Shown one piece after another: positions 23,513 through 31,872 of a stretch of 34,680 nucleotides of DNA. Each line of letters begins with the position of its first letter. Position 1 is the stretch's first letter. The notes beneath the pieces were generated by a model, which did no database searches, had not been told where the DNA came from, and saw nothing but the letters and a program-made list of their open reading frames with translations. Both the position numbers and the translations under genes were made by a program. This DNA comes from a virus: positions 1-34,680 of IMG/VR virus record IMGVR_UViG_3300049456_000013; one strand, 5' to 3'.

Positions 23513-23514
23513 GG

Positions 23515-24798
23515 TCAGCGCCGCACGGTTATTAGATCGTCGTCCGGCTCGTCCGCATATCCAGCCTCGACGCCATCCAGCGTCAGCGCCATGCCCTCGA
23601 ACTTGGCGTAGGCCTTGGCGACGATCTCAAACTGGCCCTTGTCCTGAGTCACGGTATCGCAGATCGCGACCGCAAGCCGCAGCGCCAGGCCCTCGCAGAA
23701 CGTCACCTTCATCAGCGAGACGTCGGTGATATTGACCACGAAGCGCAGCAGGATCGGTCCGGTATCGCTAGAGACGATGTATTTTCCGGAGATGATCCAG
23801 TCGTCATAGCAGAATCCGGTCGGCCCGCCCAACCAGGGAACGCCGCTTTTCTGGTTCTGCGGCGCGCGGCGCAGAAAGCCGGCCGGCAGCAGGAATAGTC
23901 TATTCGCCGTGTTCTGAGACGATGGGCCGGTGGCGGCGGGATATAGCACATTCAGCTTGGTCAGCCCGACGCCGAACGGGAATTCCTTGCCGCCGATCTG
24001 CAGCCAGTTCAGCGAGCCCGAGCCGCCGACAAAGGTCCGAGTCCACGGAACGAGAACGCCGAGATTGGTCCAGTTCGCGCCGGTGTCTAGCGTCGGATCG
24101 TGGCCGATGTTGCCGGATCCGACCGACTGATAGATCACGCCATCGGAGCCGGCGACCTTGTTGGTGATGGCATAGGTCGTGCCGACAGCCCACGGCAGCG
24201 GCGCCAGATCCGGTTCGTTGTTCAGATTGAGATCGATCAGCGACATGTAGGCGACGCTGAGAAACGTCACGACCTGGTTCTTGAAATAGGTCACCGTCGC
24301 GTCATAGGCCGTCGCTGTTCCCGGCACGTCCTTGTTGCCGTCGACGCGCGACTGGTAGACGCGGTTGGTGCCGTCGCCCGGCGTGGTGTAGACGAGTTCG
24401 CCGTTGAAATAGGCGATGCCGGAATTGTATAGCGAGACCGAGAGCGGCCCAAAATAGGGCTCCCAGAAATTTGTCAGAAGCGGATCGTTGTTGAGATTGT
24501 TCGGGATGTTCGAAATCCACAAACTACCGGACTGATCGGCCACGATGGATCCGTAAAAGTACGTCGTCAGTTGCGACCACAGCGCCGGATTGAGCAGCAT
24601 CGTGTTGGTGTCGATGGCGCGGAGGCACTGGTCCTTGGTGGCAAAGGTCCATGTGCGCTGCGACAGCTCGGCCTTGCGGACCTGATCATAGCGTTTGGAG
24701 GCGGTGTTCTTGTTGCGAATACTGTCGCCGGAAAGGTTGGCGCCGCACCACGCCAGCGCGGCATCCCAGATATCCACCGGCGCGAGAAAATCACCCAT
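23515..24798 (-). CDS. Tail adaptor (tail tubular protein A-like), 427 aa
   Basis: The start (VDIWDAALAWCGANLSGDSI, SKRYDQVRKAELSQRTWTFA) matches podoviral tail tubular A/adaptor proteins that join portal and nozzle. The protein is about twice the length of T7 gp11. The extra length holds two module-like segments (AYDATVTYFKNQVVTFLSVA and WAVGTTYAITNKVAGSDGVI) similar to those in the nozzle protein. The gene starts 29 nt after late element copy 4 and lacks a clear Shine-Dalgarno sequence. Confidence 0.82.
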   Translation of the reverse strand: MGDFLAPVDIWDAALAWCGANLSGDSIRNKNTASKRYDQVRKAELSQRTWTFATKDQCLRAIDTNTMLLNPALWSQLTTYFYGSIVADQSGSLWISNIPNNLNNDPLLTNFWEPYFGPLSVSLYNSGIAYFNGELVYTTPGDGTNRVYQSRVDGNKDVPGTATAYDATVTYFKNQVVTFLSVAYMSLIDLNLNNEPDLAPLPWAVGTTYAITNKVAGSDGVIYQSVGSGNIGHDPTLDTGANWTNLGVLVPWTRTFVGGSGSLNWLQIGGKEFPFGVGLTKLNVLYPAATGPSSQNTANRLFLLPAGFLRRAPQNQKSGVPWLGGPTGFCYDDWIISGKYIVSSDTGPILLRFVVNITDVSLMKVTFCEGLALRLAVAICDTVTQDKGQFEIVAKAYAKFEGMALTLDGVEAGYADEPDDDLITVRR

Positions 24799-24827
24799 GC
24801 CGCGACGATGCGGGCGGGTGTGGCCTT

Positions 24828-24840
24828 ACAGCAACGTACC
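24828..24840 (-). promoter_or_regulatory. Late element copy 4, before the tail adaptor
   Basis: GGTACGTTGCTGT on the minus strand, exact match, 2 nt after the stop codon of the 94-aa gene and followed by AAGG. The gap to the adaptor ATG is 29 nt. Confidence 0.75.
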
Positions 24841-24842
24841 CT

Positions 24843-25127
24843 TCAGGCAGGGATACGGCAGATCATCGCGGAGACCGCCGTGAAGGTGGCGATGACGAAT
24901 TCGTACTGGCCGGGCGGCAGGTCAATCACGACATAGCCGGTCACGGCGGCGAACGCGGCATGGACGGCAATGAAGGTCGAGCCATCGGGCCCCAGCATCT
25001 GCAGGCCCATGGTGCCGGTTCCGGTCGCGCTGGCCGCGATCGCGTACTTGCCGCCGCGCAGCGCAAATGGCGCGGTGGTGGCGCCAATGCCGGTGAACTT
25101 GACGGCTTCGGTTGATGTCGTGGTCAT
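24843..25127 (-). CDS. Hypothetical structural protein, 94 aa
   Basis: The protein (MTTTSTEAVKFTGIGATTAP...) is strand-rich, with Gly/Thr/Ala repeats (AASATGTGTMGLQMLGPDGS) and DLPPGQYEFVIATF. It looks like a small beta-sandwich, such as a head decoration or tail-fibre-associated protein. The start overlaps the previous stop by ATGG/TGA spacing of a few bases. No family is named with confidence. Confidence 0.7.
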   Translation of the reverse strand: MTTTSTEAVKFTGIGATTAPFALRGGKYAIAASATGTGTMGLQMLGPDGSTFIAVHAAFAAVTGYVVIDLPPGQYEFVIATFTAVSAMICRIPA

Positions 25128-25336
25128 GGTGGCAATTGCCCGCCGAGCTGTCGTAAAAACTGCATCAGCGCGCCGCGAACCAGCGTCTGGGTCGAGAACT
25201 TGGCACTGTCAAAACTCACCGTCATATCGCCGGATGCCGCAGCGCCCGGCGTGATGAAGTGATGATGATCCATGAGGTCGGTCTTCTTCGAGGCACCCAG
25301 ATCGAGCCCGAAGTTGACAAACTGGTTCTGGGCCAT
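25124..25336 (-). CDS. Hypothetical protein, 70 aa
   Basis: The product (MAQNQFVNFGLDLGASKKTD...) has a His-rich stretch (DHHHFITPG) and a helical end (TLVRGALMQFLRQLGGQLPP). It lies among head and connector genes and overlaps the next gene by 4 nt. Virion role likely by context; no domain recognised. Confidence 0.68.
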   Translation of the reverse strand: MAQNQFVNFGLDLGASKKTDLMDHHHFITPGAAASGDMTVSFDSAKFSTQTLVRGALMQFLRQLGGQLPP

Positions 25337-25339
25337 GGG

Positions 25340-25906
25340 CTACTCCATGTATTCGAGTTTCGCCATTAGGAAGCCGCCGGTGGTGATCGTGGTCGTGACC
25401 TTCAGGAAGATGTCGAAGAAACCGCCGGGGTCCGCCGTGAACTGGGTGGCTCCGAGCGTCACCAGGTTCTGCCACATCGGGATGTTGCACATCGGAGGCG
25501 TGAACGTGCCCCTGAAGGTGAACTCCAGGGGAGGCGCCGCCGCAGCCGCGAATATGGCGACGGCTGCTCCGAACAGCTTGTTGTCGACGGGGCCGGCGAG
25601 CTGCACGGGCAAGCCCGTGGTGAACTGCGCCGAGGTGCCGTCCACGGTCGAGTCCGAGAACGCGACGTTGATGTCGGCCGCGCCGGCGGTGGCGATCGTC
25701 GAATAGATCCACAACGCCTTGACCTTGGCGTTGGTCGGGAAGCGGCAGAGCCTGTAGGTCGACGTGTTGTCGTCCGCAGTGACCGGAGACACGAAGTCGT
25801 TGACGTTCCAGATAAAGCCCGGCGCGCCCTCGCCGATCGTGTTCGGAACAACCGGAGTCGCATCGAGGTTCGTGATCGAGAGAGATTTAAACTGATGGCC
25901 AGCCAT
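25340..25906 (-). CDS. Putative head decoration/structural protein, 188 aa
   Basis: ATG at 25906 follows GGAGAATAGAAT. The protein (MAGHQFKSLSITNLDATPVV...) is strand-rich throughout, with many Ala/Thr/Phe and no long helix. Its place two genes after the capsid fits a decoration or head-completion protein, inferred from context. Confidence 0.65.
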   Translation of the reverse strand: MAGHQFKSLSITNLDATPVVPNTIGEGAPGFIWNVNDFVSPVTADDNTSTYRLCRFPTNAKVKALWIYSTIATAGAADINVAFSDSTVDGTSAQFTTGLPVQLAGPVDNKLFGAAVAIFAAAAAPPLEFTFRGTFTPPMCNIPMWQNLVTLGATQFTADPGGFFDIFLKVTTTITTGGFLMAKLEYME

Positions 25907-25918
25907 ATTCTATTCTCC

Positions 25919-26152
25919 TTAGCCGGTGACAACGAAGCCAGCGGAGCCGACCTGCTGGGGGTTCTCAAAGAAGCGCTGAAGCGCCATCAATGCCTTGATG
26001 ATCTCGACCCGTGTCGGGGTCGTCGGAACGGTCACCGCATCGCCGACGCGAAGCTCGATGAACACCGATCCGCTCGACGCCGTGCCGGTCGTGAAGTCGA
26101 TATACTTCTCACCCTCAAGACCGCGGGTGAGGCTGACGAAATGATCTGCCAT
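25919..26152 (-). CDS. Hypothetical head-region protein, 77 aa
   Basis: ATG at 26152, just after the capsid gene. The product (MADHFVSLTRGLEGEKYIDF...) has a strand-rich start (VFIELRVGDAVTVPTTPTRV) and a helical end (IIKALMALQRFFENPQQ). It may be a small head accessory protein; no family named. Confidence 0.66.
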   Translation of the reverse strand: MADHFVSLTRGLEGEKYIDFTTGTASSGSVFIELRVGDAVTVPTTPTRVEIIKALMALQRFFENPQQVGSAGFVVTG

Positions 26153-26162
26153 GTCACCCTCC

Positions 26163-27083
26163 TTACGGCGTCACGTCGGCCGCAGCCGAGGTATCCGCGC
26201 AGAGAACCTGAAGCAGCCGGCCCGGCTCAAGCCGCGTCGAGCCCGACGACATCATGGTGTAGATCTGGTACGGCAGGCCGGTCAGATCCTTGCGCTGGCT
26301 GACGTCGTTCTGGGTATCCTTCCAGATGCCGAGATAGAGGCCCGACTTCACATAGGCCATGTTCTGGCGGACGTTGGAGGTCGAGGTCAGCCGCTCCGAA
26401 TACTTGATGTCGAAGCCGAGGAAGCGCGACACCACGCCGTCGGTCAGCACCGGCCGGTCGTTGAATTCGGTCGAGACCACCTGCACCTGGTTGAGCAGGT
26501 CGGACTCGCCCTGGCTGTTGGTGATCCAGGTCTTGGCCTCGTCCTGCGGCACCTGCGCCTTGCGAAGGATGCGCTTGGCTTCGATCATCTTCGCCACCGT
26601 CAACCCGGAGGCCGCAGCCGATGCGAAGGTCGAGGCGACCTGCCATGACGCGGTGGAAAAGGTCTCGTTGGTGAAGGCGTTCGGCGTGTTGCCGTCGCCG
26701 AGAAGGGCGGTCGCAAACGCGGCGCCGATGATGCGGTCGTCCCATTCGCGGGCGACACCGGCAGCAGCGGCTGCGACTTCCTGCGAGGTCGGGTCGATCG
26801 CGGTCTTGAGCTTGTCGAAGGTGTCGACGAGCTGCTGACAATCTTTGTCTACCGGGAGAACCCAGCGGCGGGTGAAGTCGACATCCTGGCGCGCGATCGG
26901 GGCGAAGCGGCCCGCGGGCGTCTTCATCTGGACTGCGCCGGCATACTGGATCGGCGAGGCCTGCTTGCCGACGTGGTAACCTTCCATGACCGTGCCGCGC
27001 AGCATCGATTGCGTCTGCTGCAGCTTCAAGACAAGAAGGTCGGAAAATTCGGTCGTAAATAGTTTGGGCAGATTCTCGGACAT
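26163..27083 (-). CDS. Major capsid protein, 306 aa
   Basis: ATG at 27083 (MSENLPKLFTTEFSDLLVLK) is chosen; an in-frame TTG at 27104 would add seven residues. The sequence (QQTQSMLRGTVMEGYHVGKQ, QDVDFTRRWVLPVDKDCQQL, REWDDRIIGAAFATALLG, LTVAKMIEAKRILRKAQVP) matches the phage capsid family seen in BPP-1-like podoviruses. It builds the T=7-type head shell with HK97-like fold (family knowledge). Order scaffold-capsid supports the call. A long leader of about 190 nt separates it from late element copy 5. Confidence 0.85.
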   Translation of the reverse strand: MSENLPKLFTTEFSDLLVLKLQQTQSMLRGTVMEGYHVGKQASPIQYAGAVQMKTPAGRFAPIARQDVDFTRRWVLPVDKDCQQLVDTFDKLKTAIDPTSQEVAAAAAGVAREWDDRIIGAAFATALLGDGNTPNAFTNETFSTASWQVASTFASAAASGLTVAKMIEAKRILRKAQVPQDEAKTWITNSQGESDLLNQVQVVSTEFNDRPVLTDGVVSRFLGFDIKYSERLTSTSNVRQNMAYVKSGLYLGIWKDTQNDVSQRKDLTGLPYQIYTMMSSGSTRLEPGRLLQVLCADTSAAADVTP

Positions 27084-27170
27084 GGCTATCCCGCTATTGG
27101 TCAAGGGTGAACGTCAGCGGTCTTGCCCATGCGAGAAGTCGCCGGGGACCATCAATCCATTCAGCCTTGT

Positions 27171-27230
27171 CCTTGCGGGGGCCGTACTCTTTATATGTGT
27201 GCCCTCGGCTTGTCCCTTGCGGGGGCCGTA
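27171..27230 (+). repeat. Two 16-bp direct repeats in the capsid leader
   Basis: CCTTGCGGGGGCCGTA occurs at 27171-27186 and again at 27215-27230, each preceded by CTTGT or CTTGTC. On the minus strand this falls in the leader between late element copy 5 and the capsid start. A nearby GGGGA/TCCCC inverted repeat lies at about 27,244-27,258. No reading frame explains the segment. Confidence 0.75.
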
Positions 27231-27271
27231 TGCGGGCTGTCGACGGGGAAGATGTCCCCGCCGGAACTCTT

Positions 27272-27284
27272 ACAGCAACGTACC
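27272..27284 (-). promoter_or_regulatory. Late element copy 5, upstream of the capsid
   Basis: GGTACGTTGCTGT on the minus strand, exact match, just after the stop of the 59-aa gene and followed by AAGAG. The capsid start lies 188 nt further on, so this copy has a long leader. Confidence 0.72.
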
Positions 27285-27287
27285 CGC

Positions 27288-27467
27288 TTATTTCTTGCGG
27301 ACGTGCTTGGCCAGTTTGCCGATCTTTCGGCCCTTGTCGGCGGCCTGAAAATCAGACGCCACCTTCTCTGGCGCGGGCTTCTTGCCGTGCGCGCGGAGCT
27401 TGGCGCGACCGGCCGCGGTCTTCGACATCGCCATGAAACCTGCTTGCGCTTGTGAAACGCTGGGCAT
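27288..27467 (-). CDS. Small basic DUF3008-like protein, 59 aa
   Basis: ATG at 27467 gives MPSVSQAQAGFMAMSKTAAG and ends in a Lys-rich tail (DKGRKIGKLAKHVRKK). The start, the middle K-K-P-A-P-E-K-V-A-S-D-F and the basic end recall small DUF3008-type phage proteins common in head gene clusters. It may bind DNA, inferred from charge. Confidence 0.68.
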   Translation of the reverse strand: MPSVSQAQAGFMAMSKTAAGRAKLRAHGKKPAPEKVASDFQAADKGRKIGKLAKHVRKK

Positions 27468-27469
27468 GA

Positions 27470-27790
27470 CTACCTCCCTCGAAGATCGATCATCTGATCG
27501 CGCAGCGCGCCCTTGGCCTTGTTGAAGCGCCGAAGCGCCTCGGGATCGCGCATCTGCGCCGACTGCAGGCCGCCCTTCATCGGATGCGCGCAGACATTGA
27601 TACCGGAGATCACGCAGCCATCGGCGTTGCAGCCGTCGCAGCATTCGGTCGTGGTAATGCCGGCGAACTCGGAAGGCACCTTGACCGGCGCCTTTTCCTC
27701 GATGCGCGCGCGCGGGAATGCGCGCTTCTTCTTCGCCTTCTTCGCGGGCTTCGTCTTAGGGGCTTCGATCTCGTTCATGGCTTCGTCCAT
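27470..27790 (-). CDS. Small Cys-rich head-region protein, 106 aa
   Basis: ATG at 27790 shares its A with the stop of the scaffold gene (TGATG). A Lys-rich N-terminus (TKPAKKAKKKRAFPRARIEE) is followed by a Cys cluster (TTECCDGCNADGCVISG, then VCAHP) that may bind zinc, and a charged C-terminus. Location between scaffold and capsid suggests a role in head assembly, but no family is recognised. Confidence 0.65.
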   Translation of the reverse strand: MDEAMNEIEAPKTKPAKKAKKKRAFPRARIEEKAPVKVPSEFAGITTTECCDGCNADGCVISGINVCAHPMKGGLQSAQMRDPEALRRFNKAKGALRDQMIDLRGR

Positions 27791-28686
27791 CACGCTTCTC
27801 CGTCGATCATCATGTTGAGATTCTTCCATTCGGTCTTGGCCTGCTGATCGCCCGAGTTGAGGCGCGCGACCCAGGCCTTGTCGGCGAACAGTTCCTGCTT
27901 GCGCGACATCGCGCCTTCGCGCGTGGTGACCTTGCCGTTGCCCGCAGATTGACCGCTCTCGACAAAGACATCTTCCTTGCGGGCGTTGCCGATCTTGCGA
28001 AGAGCATCCATCACTGAGGAATAGCCCATCAGGTTTTCCAGCGCGGCCACGCCGGCCTCGTCGATGCCAAGCCGGTTGGCGCCTTCCTTGGCGGCGAGCA
28101 GATTGAAGCGATAGGTGTTGGAGTCCTTCGCGCCCCAGTTCTTCTCCAGCTTGCCGCGTTCCTCCGCGAGCTTGGCTGTGTTCAGCGTGCTCTCGGTGGT
28201 ATCAGCGGATTCCAGAAACTTGACCACGCTCTGGACGATCGCGCCGGCCTTATCCTTGGGCACGAAGGCCGCGGCAAGACCGGCCCGCATCGCATCGGCA
28301 AAGGCCGGTTCGAGGTCCGCTCCGGCGAACTTGATGCCGGAGAAATCGTACTCCTTGGCTTCCTTCGGAGCGCCTAGCCGCTGCCACATCGCAGCGATTT
28401 CCTCCGGCCTGGCATCGGCTTTGGGCATCCGGATGATCTGGTCCGGCGGGGCGCCGATATGTTTTTCAGCGGCGCGGTATTGCTCCGTCAGCTTGGTGGC
28501 GAGCGCCTTGGGGTCGGTGAGATCGTAGCCCTTGTTCTGCCAGAAGCCGAGGGTTTCGGCCTCGATGCCGGCGTGCCACGCGGGCGCAGGAGGTGCGGGT
28601 GGGGCCGGAGGCGGAGGTGCGGGCGGTGGGGGTTCACCCTCGAAATGAAAACGCGGGCGGCCGGTGTGATAGTTAAGGTAGTTCAT
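27790..28686 (-). CDS. Putative scaffolding protein, 298 aa
   Basis: ATG at 28686 follows AGGAG. The N-terminus has a Pro/Ala-rich stretch; then come charged helical segments (WHAGIEAETLGFWQNKGYDL, LAEERGKLEKNWGAKDSNTY) and a Lys-rich end (AKTEWKNLNMMIDGEA). Acidic, helical proteins in this place between portal and capsid are scaffolds in BPP-1-like phages. Confidence 0.78.
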   Translation of the reverse strand: MNYLNYHTGRPRFHFEGEPPPPAPPPPAPPAPPAPAWHAGIEAETLGFWQNKGYDLTDPKALATKLTEQYRAAEKHIGAPPDQIIRMPKADARPEEIAAMWQRLGAPKEAKEYDFSGIKFAGADLEPAFADAMRAGLAAAFVPKDKAGAIVQSVVKFLESADTTESTLNTAKLAEERGKLEKNWGAKDSNTYRFNLLAAKEGANRLGIDEAGVAALENLMGYSSVMDALRKIGNARKEDVFVESGQSAGNGKVTTREGAMSRKQELFADKAWVARLNSGDQQAKTEWKNLNMMIDGEA

Positions 28687-28954
28687 TGCCTTGTGCTCCT
28701 ATAGCGGGCGTGGTGTATTTCTCGAACAGGTCTTCCACCGTGAGGTCGAGATGATCACGGATGCGTAAAAAAACCTCCCTGCGGCCCTCCAATACATAGG
28801 TGCGGTCGCGGTCGCCGGGGATCACACAGGTCTCGCGCGCGCGACAGAACTGTCCGAGATCCAGCAATAGAGCCTTGCCGGCGTCGGTATTGAAGGCGAG
28901 CTGATAGGCCCTTTGGCGATCGGCGAGGATGGCCTTGAGTTCGTCCGGCGTCAC
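28673..28954 (-). CDS. Bbp19-like phage protein, 93 aa
   Basis: The sequence (MTPDELKAILADRQRAYQLA, AGKALLLDLGQFCRARETCV, YVLEGRREVFLRIRDHLDLT) matches the Bbp19-type family of Bordetella phage BPP-1, a small head-region protein of unknown exact role. It overlaps the portal stop by 4 nt and the scaffold start by 14 nt. This match supports the BPP-1-like classification of the module. Confidence 0.8.
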   Translation of the reverse strand: MTPDELKAILADRQRAYQLAFNTDAGKALLLDLGQFCRARETCVIPGDRDRTYVLEGRREVFLRIRDHLDLTVEDLFEKYTTPAIGAQGNELP

Positions 28955-30702
28955 ATCCCACCGCCGCCGGGTTGCTCGAGCGCACCGCTCTTTGCTGCGA
29001 CAGCCCTCGCCTTGATCATGGCGGCGGCGGCGGGCGCGGCGGCTACCTTCTGTTGCTCGGCCTGCTGCTTGGCGCGGTTCTGGCGCTTGGCGGCGATAGC
29101 CTGGCCGTCCGCCATCCAGGCTTCCGGCACATTATTGATGCGGGCGATCTCCGGGGTTGCCACATCGAAGTCGAAGGGATCCAGCAGGGAAGCGTCCTGC
29201 GTCACGTTGACGAGCTCGCGGACCTGCTCGATGGTTCGGAGGAATCCCGCGGCCTTGCCGGCGCTGGCCGCCAGCGACAGCGGCGAGGTGTCGGTGACCT
29301 CGTAATAGCCCCGAGCTTCCTTGAGCCGCGGCGGCATCGGATCCAGCATCCGCATGTCGGTCAGAAGATCCAGTTCGCGCTCGACCAGCCCGCCGACATA
29401 TTCGGTGTGCTGCCGACCGAGGGTTGGGGCGACCAGCATTCCCTTTTCATTCACAAGTTCAATGACTTGCGTGGCCGTCATGTTCGGGTTTTCGGAGAGC
29501 ACCTTGAACAGGCTGACGAGAAACACGTCATCGATGATGGTGCGTTCTTCCTGCATCATTTCCAGCGTGATCTTGATATCGCCGGTCGGGAGAACATGCA
29601 CCAGCGGCTTGCCGTCCGAGGTGACGCCGCCGACATTCTTGGCGCCCGGCCGCAGGCTCATGCCGACCAGACCGTCGTCGGCCATCAAGAGCACCGGATC
29701 GGCAGCGCGGTGGCCGCTCTTGAGGAAGATGGTCTTCTCGAGGTTCAGGGTTTTCAGGGACGGCAGCACCAGTTGCGCCGGCCCGCGGCCCTCGACCTCT
29801 CCCGGGGTCTGGTCATATCGCGATACCGCATAGGGGAAGGTGCGGTAGCCGCCCTCGGCCTGCATCAGGCAATTGCCCTCGACCGACACATAATAGGACG
29901 TGAACGGCAGCGAGCGCTGGTCGATCGCCTGCGGATCGTAATCATCGGTGCGCGGCCGGACGCAATGCAGGAAATTGTAGCCCCACTGCGAATCCTGCAT
30001 CAAAGGCGAGCGAAGCCCTTCCGGCAGGTTCTCGAGGCCCCATTTCTGCACGGCCTGGTACGGCGTCAGCCGGAACCAGCGGATCATGCGGTCGACCTTG
30101 CCCTGGTGGTTCTCGCCAAAGTAGGTCTCGCCGAGGGGAACGGACTTGTAGCGCAGGCCGCGGATGCCGCGATCCCAGCGGCTGTCGTACTTGTCCACGT
30201 ACATCGTGGCGTTGCCGAAGGCGCCGAGCGATTGCCAGTTGTTGTAGTTCTGCGCCGCGAAATTGGCGTTCGCCGCGTATCGCATCCGGAACAGGAGTTT
30301 TGTGGTGTTCTCGAACCACAGCCGGGTGGCGCGGTCCTTCATGACGTATTCGTCGCTCGAGAGCCCGTGCCAGAACATATTGCGCGGCGTCACCAGCGAA
30401 TCGGCGATGGCGCAGAAGCGGTGCAGGGCGAGCGCGCCTGTCGCATCGACCTGCTGCTGGGTCTTCTTGGCGCCGGGGTAATTGTAGTTGGTATAGAAGA
30501 AGGTATTGCGCGACGTCGGCAGGATCAGGTCGGCGACTTCCTCCCACTGACCGGCGAAGGTCGAGCGGCGGATCTGGTACTGGGCGAACTCGCGCTGGAT
30601 GCCTTTAACGATGGAAGTCTCGCGATCCGAGATACGGCGCGATGGGCGAATGGCCAGTTCTGTCGCATAAGGGACGACCTCAGTTGACGAGGTGCTTGGC
30701 AT
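28951..30702 (-). CDS. Portal protein (head-tail connector), 583 aa
   Basis: ATG at 30702 follows AAGGGA. The protein shows the podoviral head-tail connector pattern (QWEEVADLILPTSRNTFFYT, FCAIADSLVTPRNMFWHGLS, AFGNATMYVDKYDS, PYQAVQKWGLENLPEG, GRGPAQLVLPSLKTLNLEKT). It forms the dodecameric portal through which DNA is packaged and ejected. The C-terminal end is Ala/Gln/Lys-rich and helical, as usual. It overlaps the upstream 154-aa gene by 23 nt. Confidence 0.92.
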   Translation of the reverse strand: MPSTSSTEVVPYATELAIRPSRRISDRETSIVKGIQREFAQYQIRRSTFAGQWEEVADLILPTSRNTFFYTNYNYPGAKKTQQQVDATGALALHRFCAIADSLVTPRNMFWHGLSSDEYVMKDRATRLWFENTTKLLFRMRYAANANFAAQNYNNWQSLGAFGNATMYVDKYDSRWDRGIRGLRYKSVPLGETYFGENHQGKVDRMIRWFRLTPYQAVQKWGLENLPEGLRSPLMQDSQWGYNFLHCVRPRTDDYDPQAIDQRSLPFTSYYVSVEGNCLMQAEGGYRTFPYAVSRYDQTPGEVEGRGPAQLVLPSLKTLNLEKTIFLKSGHRAADPVLLMADDGLVGMSLRPGAKNVGGVTSDGKPLVHVLPTGDIKITLEMMQEERTIIDDVFLVSLFKVLSENPNMTATQVIELVNEKGMLVAPTLGRQHTEYVGGLVERELDLLTDMRMLDPMPPRLKEARGYYEVTDTSPLSLAASAGKAAGFLRTIEQVRELVNVTQDASLLDPFDFDVATPEIARINNVPEAWMADGQAIAAKRQNRAKQQAEQQKVAAAPAAAAMIKARAVAAKSGALEQPGGGGM

Positions 30703-31144
30703 CGGGATCCCTTGGGTCCATCGTCGGATCGAGGCGGCGGTCGGCGACCACCCATCGCTTCACGGCAGAGAACAGTTCGACGCGATCGGCATCATTCAGC
30801 TTGAGCTGATCGGCCAGGCGGCGGAAATCATTGCGCAGGCCGGCTTCGCTCCGGTATAGCACCATGTCCTTGACGATCCGGCCGCGCATTCTGACGTCGG
30901 CAACCACGGCGCCGGTTTTCGCGATCCGGGCCGCGGTCGTGAGAAACGGCTCGGTGATCGAGCGAAATCCGGGATAGAGCGTCGCCAGCAGCGCCGGCAT
31001 CGCGTCATCGAAATTATGCGCCAGCACGGAAAGTACGATGGCCTTCTGCCAGCTCCGCGCGCCCATCAGGCACCGCGCCTGCCATGTATCCTTGATGTCG
31101 AAGGTGATCTCGACGTCGGGATCAATAGCCAGCGCTTTTGCCAC
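30680..31144 (-). CDS. Hypothetical head-region protein, 154 aa
   Basis: The protein (MAKALAIDPDVEITFDIKDT...) has a helical core (SWQKAIVLSVLAHNFDDAMP, RRLADQLKLNDADRVELFSA) and a charged end. It starts inside the previous gene and ends inside the portal gene, so expression is likely coupled with both. Function unknown. Confidence 0.7.
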   Translation of the reverse strand: MAKALAIDPDVEITFDIKDTWQARCLMGARSWQKAIVLSVLAHNFDDAMPALLATLYPGFRSITEPFLTTAARIAKTGAVVADVRMRGRIVKDMVLYRSEAGLRNDFRRLADQLKLNDADRVELFSAVKRWVVADRRLDPTMDPRDPDAKHLVN

Positions 31145-31322
31145 TCATGCCTCCGAAGATCGAGCCGACAGCCAATGATCCGGCGGGCCCCAGCATTTGC
31201 TGCTGCTGCATCATCGCCATGCGCTTCTTGCGTTCCTCGTCGGTTTCCGCGCCGACCTGCTGGCCAAGGGCACCGCCGAGTCCAAGATCAGCCGCGGCGC
31301 CGGGAGGTGCATTAGGCGGCAT
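31122..31322 (-). CDS. Small hypothetical protein, 66 aa
   Basis: ATG at 31322 overlaps the previous gene by 11 nt. The product (MPPNAPPGAAADLGLGGALG, GAETDEERKKRMAMMQQQQM, LAVGSIFGGMSGKSAGY) has a charged helix followed by a Gly-rich hydrophobic end. Small proteins of this kind stand before portals in podoviruses. Function unknown. Confidence 0.66.
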   Translation of the reverse strand: MPPNAPPGAAADLGLGGALGQQVGAETDEERKKRMAMMQQQQMLGPAGSLAVGSIFGGMSGKSAGY

Positions 31323-31773
31323 GGACTTCTTTCGCGTCTTTGGCCTTCTGCGCGGCGAGCCGGTCGGCCTCGGCCTTGTCGTTCGCAGCCGCGGTGGCAA
31401 CCGCCTTGTCGGCGACGTCGGAGGCTTTCTTGGAAGCATCATGCTTCTGTTCGGCGTCCGCGAGCGCCGCGCTTGCATCGGCCGCGGCCTTCTCGGCCTT
31501 CACCAGATGCTCCAGCGAGGCGTAATGCGCCTTCTGATGCGGGTTCATGTTGGCGTAGGGCGATCCGACGCCGCGCTCGATCTCGCCATTGATGCGGGGC
31601 ACGTCCTTGCCGAAGTGCTTGTCTTCGAAGGCGCGGAGCTTGTCGCGCGCGGTGCCGGGAGTTGCGGATGTGCCGGGCTTGTTGAAGCCGACCGGTTCGG
31701 GCTTGGGCTCGGCCGGCGGGGTCGCATAGCTCGGGGTCGGGGTATTGAAGTGCGGGGCGGTATCGTCGGCCAT
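31312..31773 (-). CDS. Ala/Lys-rich helical protein, 153 aa
   Basis: ATG at 31773 follows GGAG at 7 nt and is preferred over an in-frame TTG at 31836. The N-terminus is Pro/Thr-rich and disordered. The C-terminal half is a long Ala-, Asp-, Lys-rich helical stretch (VKAEKAAADASAALADAEQK and on) that should form a coiled coil. First gene after late element copy 6. A head assembly role is possible; not assigned. Confidence 0.68.
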   Translation of the reverse strand: MADDTAPHFNTPTPSYATPPAEPKPEPVGFNKPGTSATPGTARDKLRAFEDKHFGKDVPRINGEIERGVGSPYANMNPHQKAHYASLEHLVKAEKAAADASAALADAEQKHDASKKASDVADKAVATAAANDKAEADRLAAQKAKDAKEVHAA

Positions 31774-31872
31774 GGGAAGCTCCAAAAAGGCGGCGGGTCT
31801 GACCGCGCGCCAAGTCAAGGGAGGAACGCCGGCCAAGAACCGGGCAATCGCAGCAGGCGCTTGAGTGTGGCG

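Noticed and set aside
28972-30687. Long plus-strand frame opposite the portal gene
   Set aside because: Antisense shadow of a GC-rich coding sequence; its product has no recognisable domain, while the minus-strand frame is a clear portal protein.
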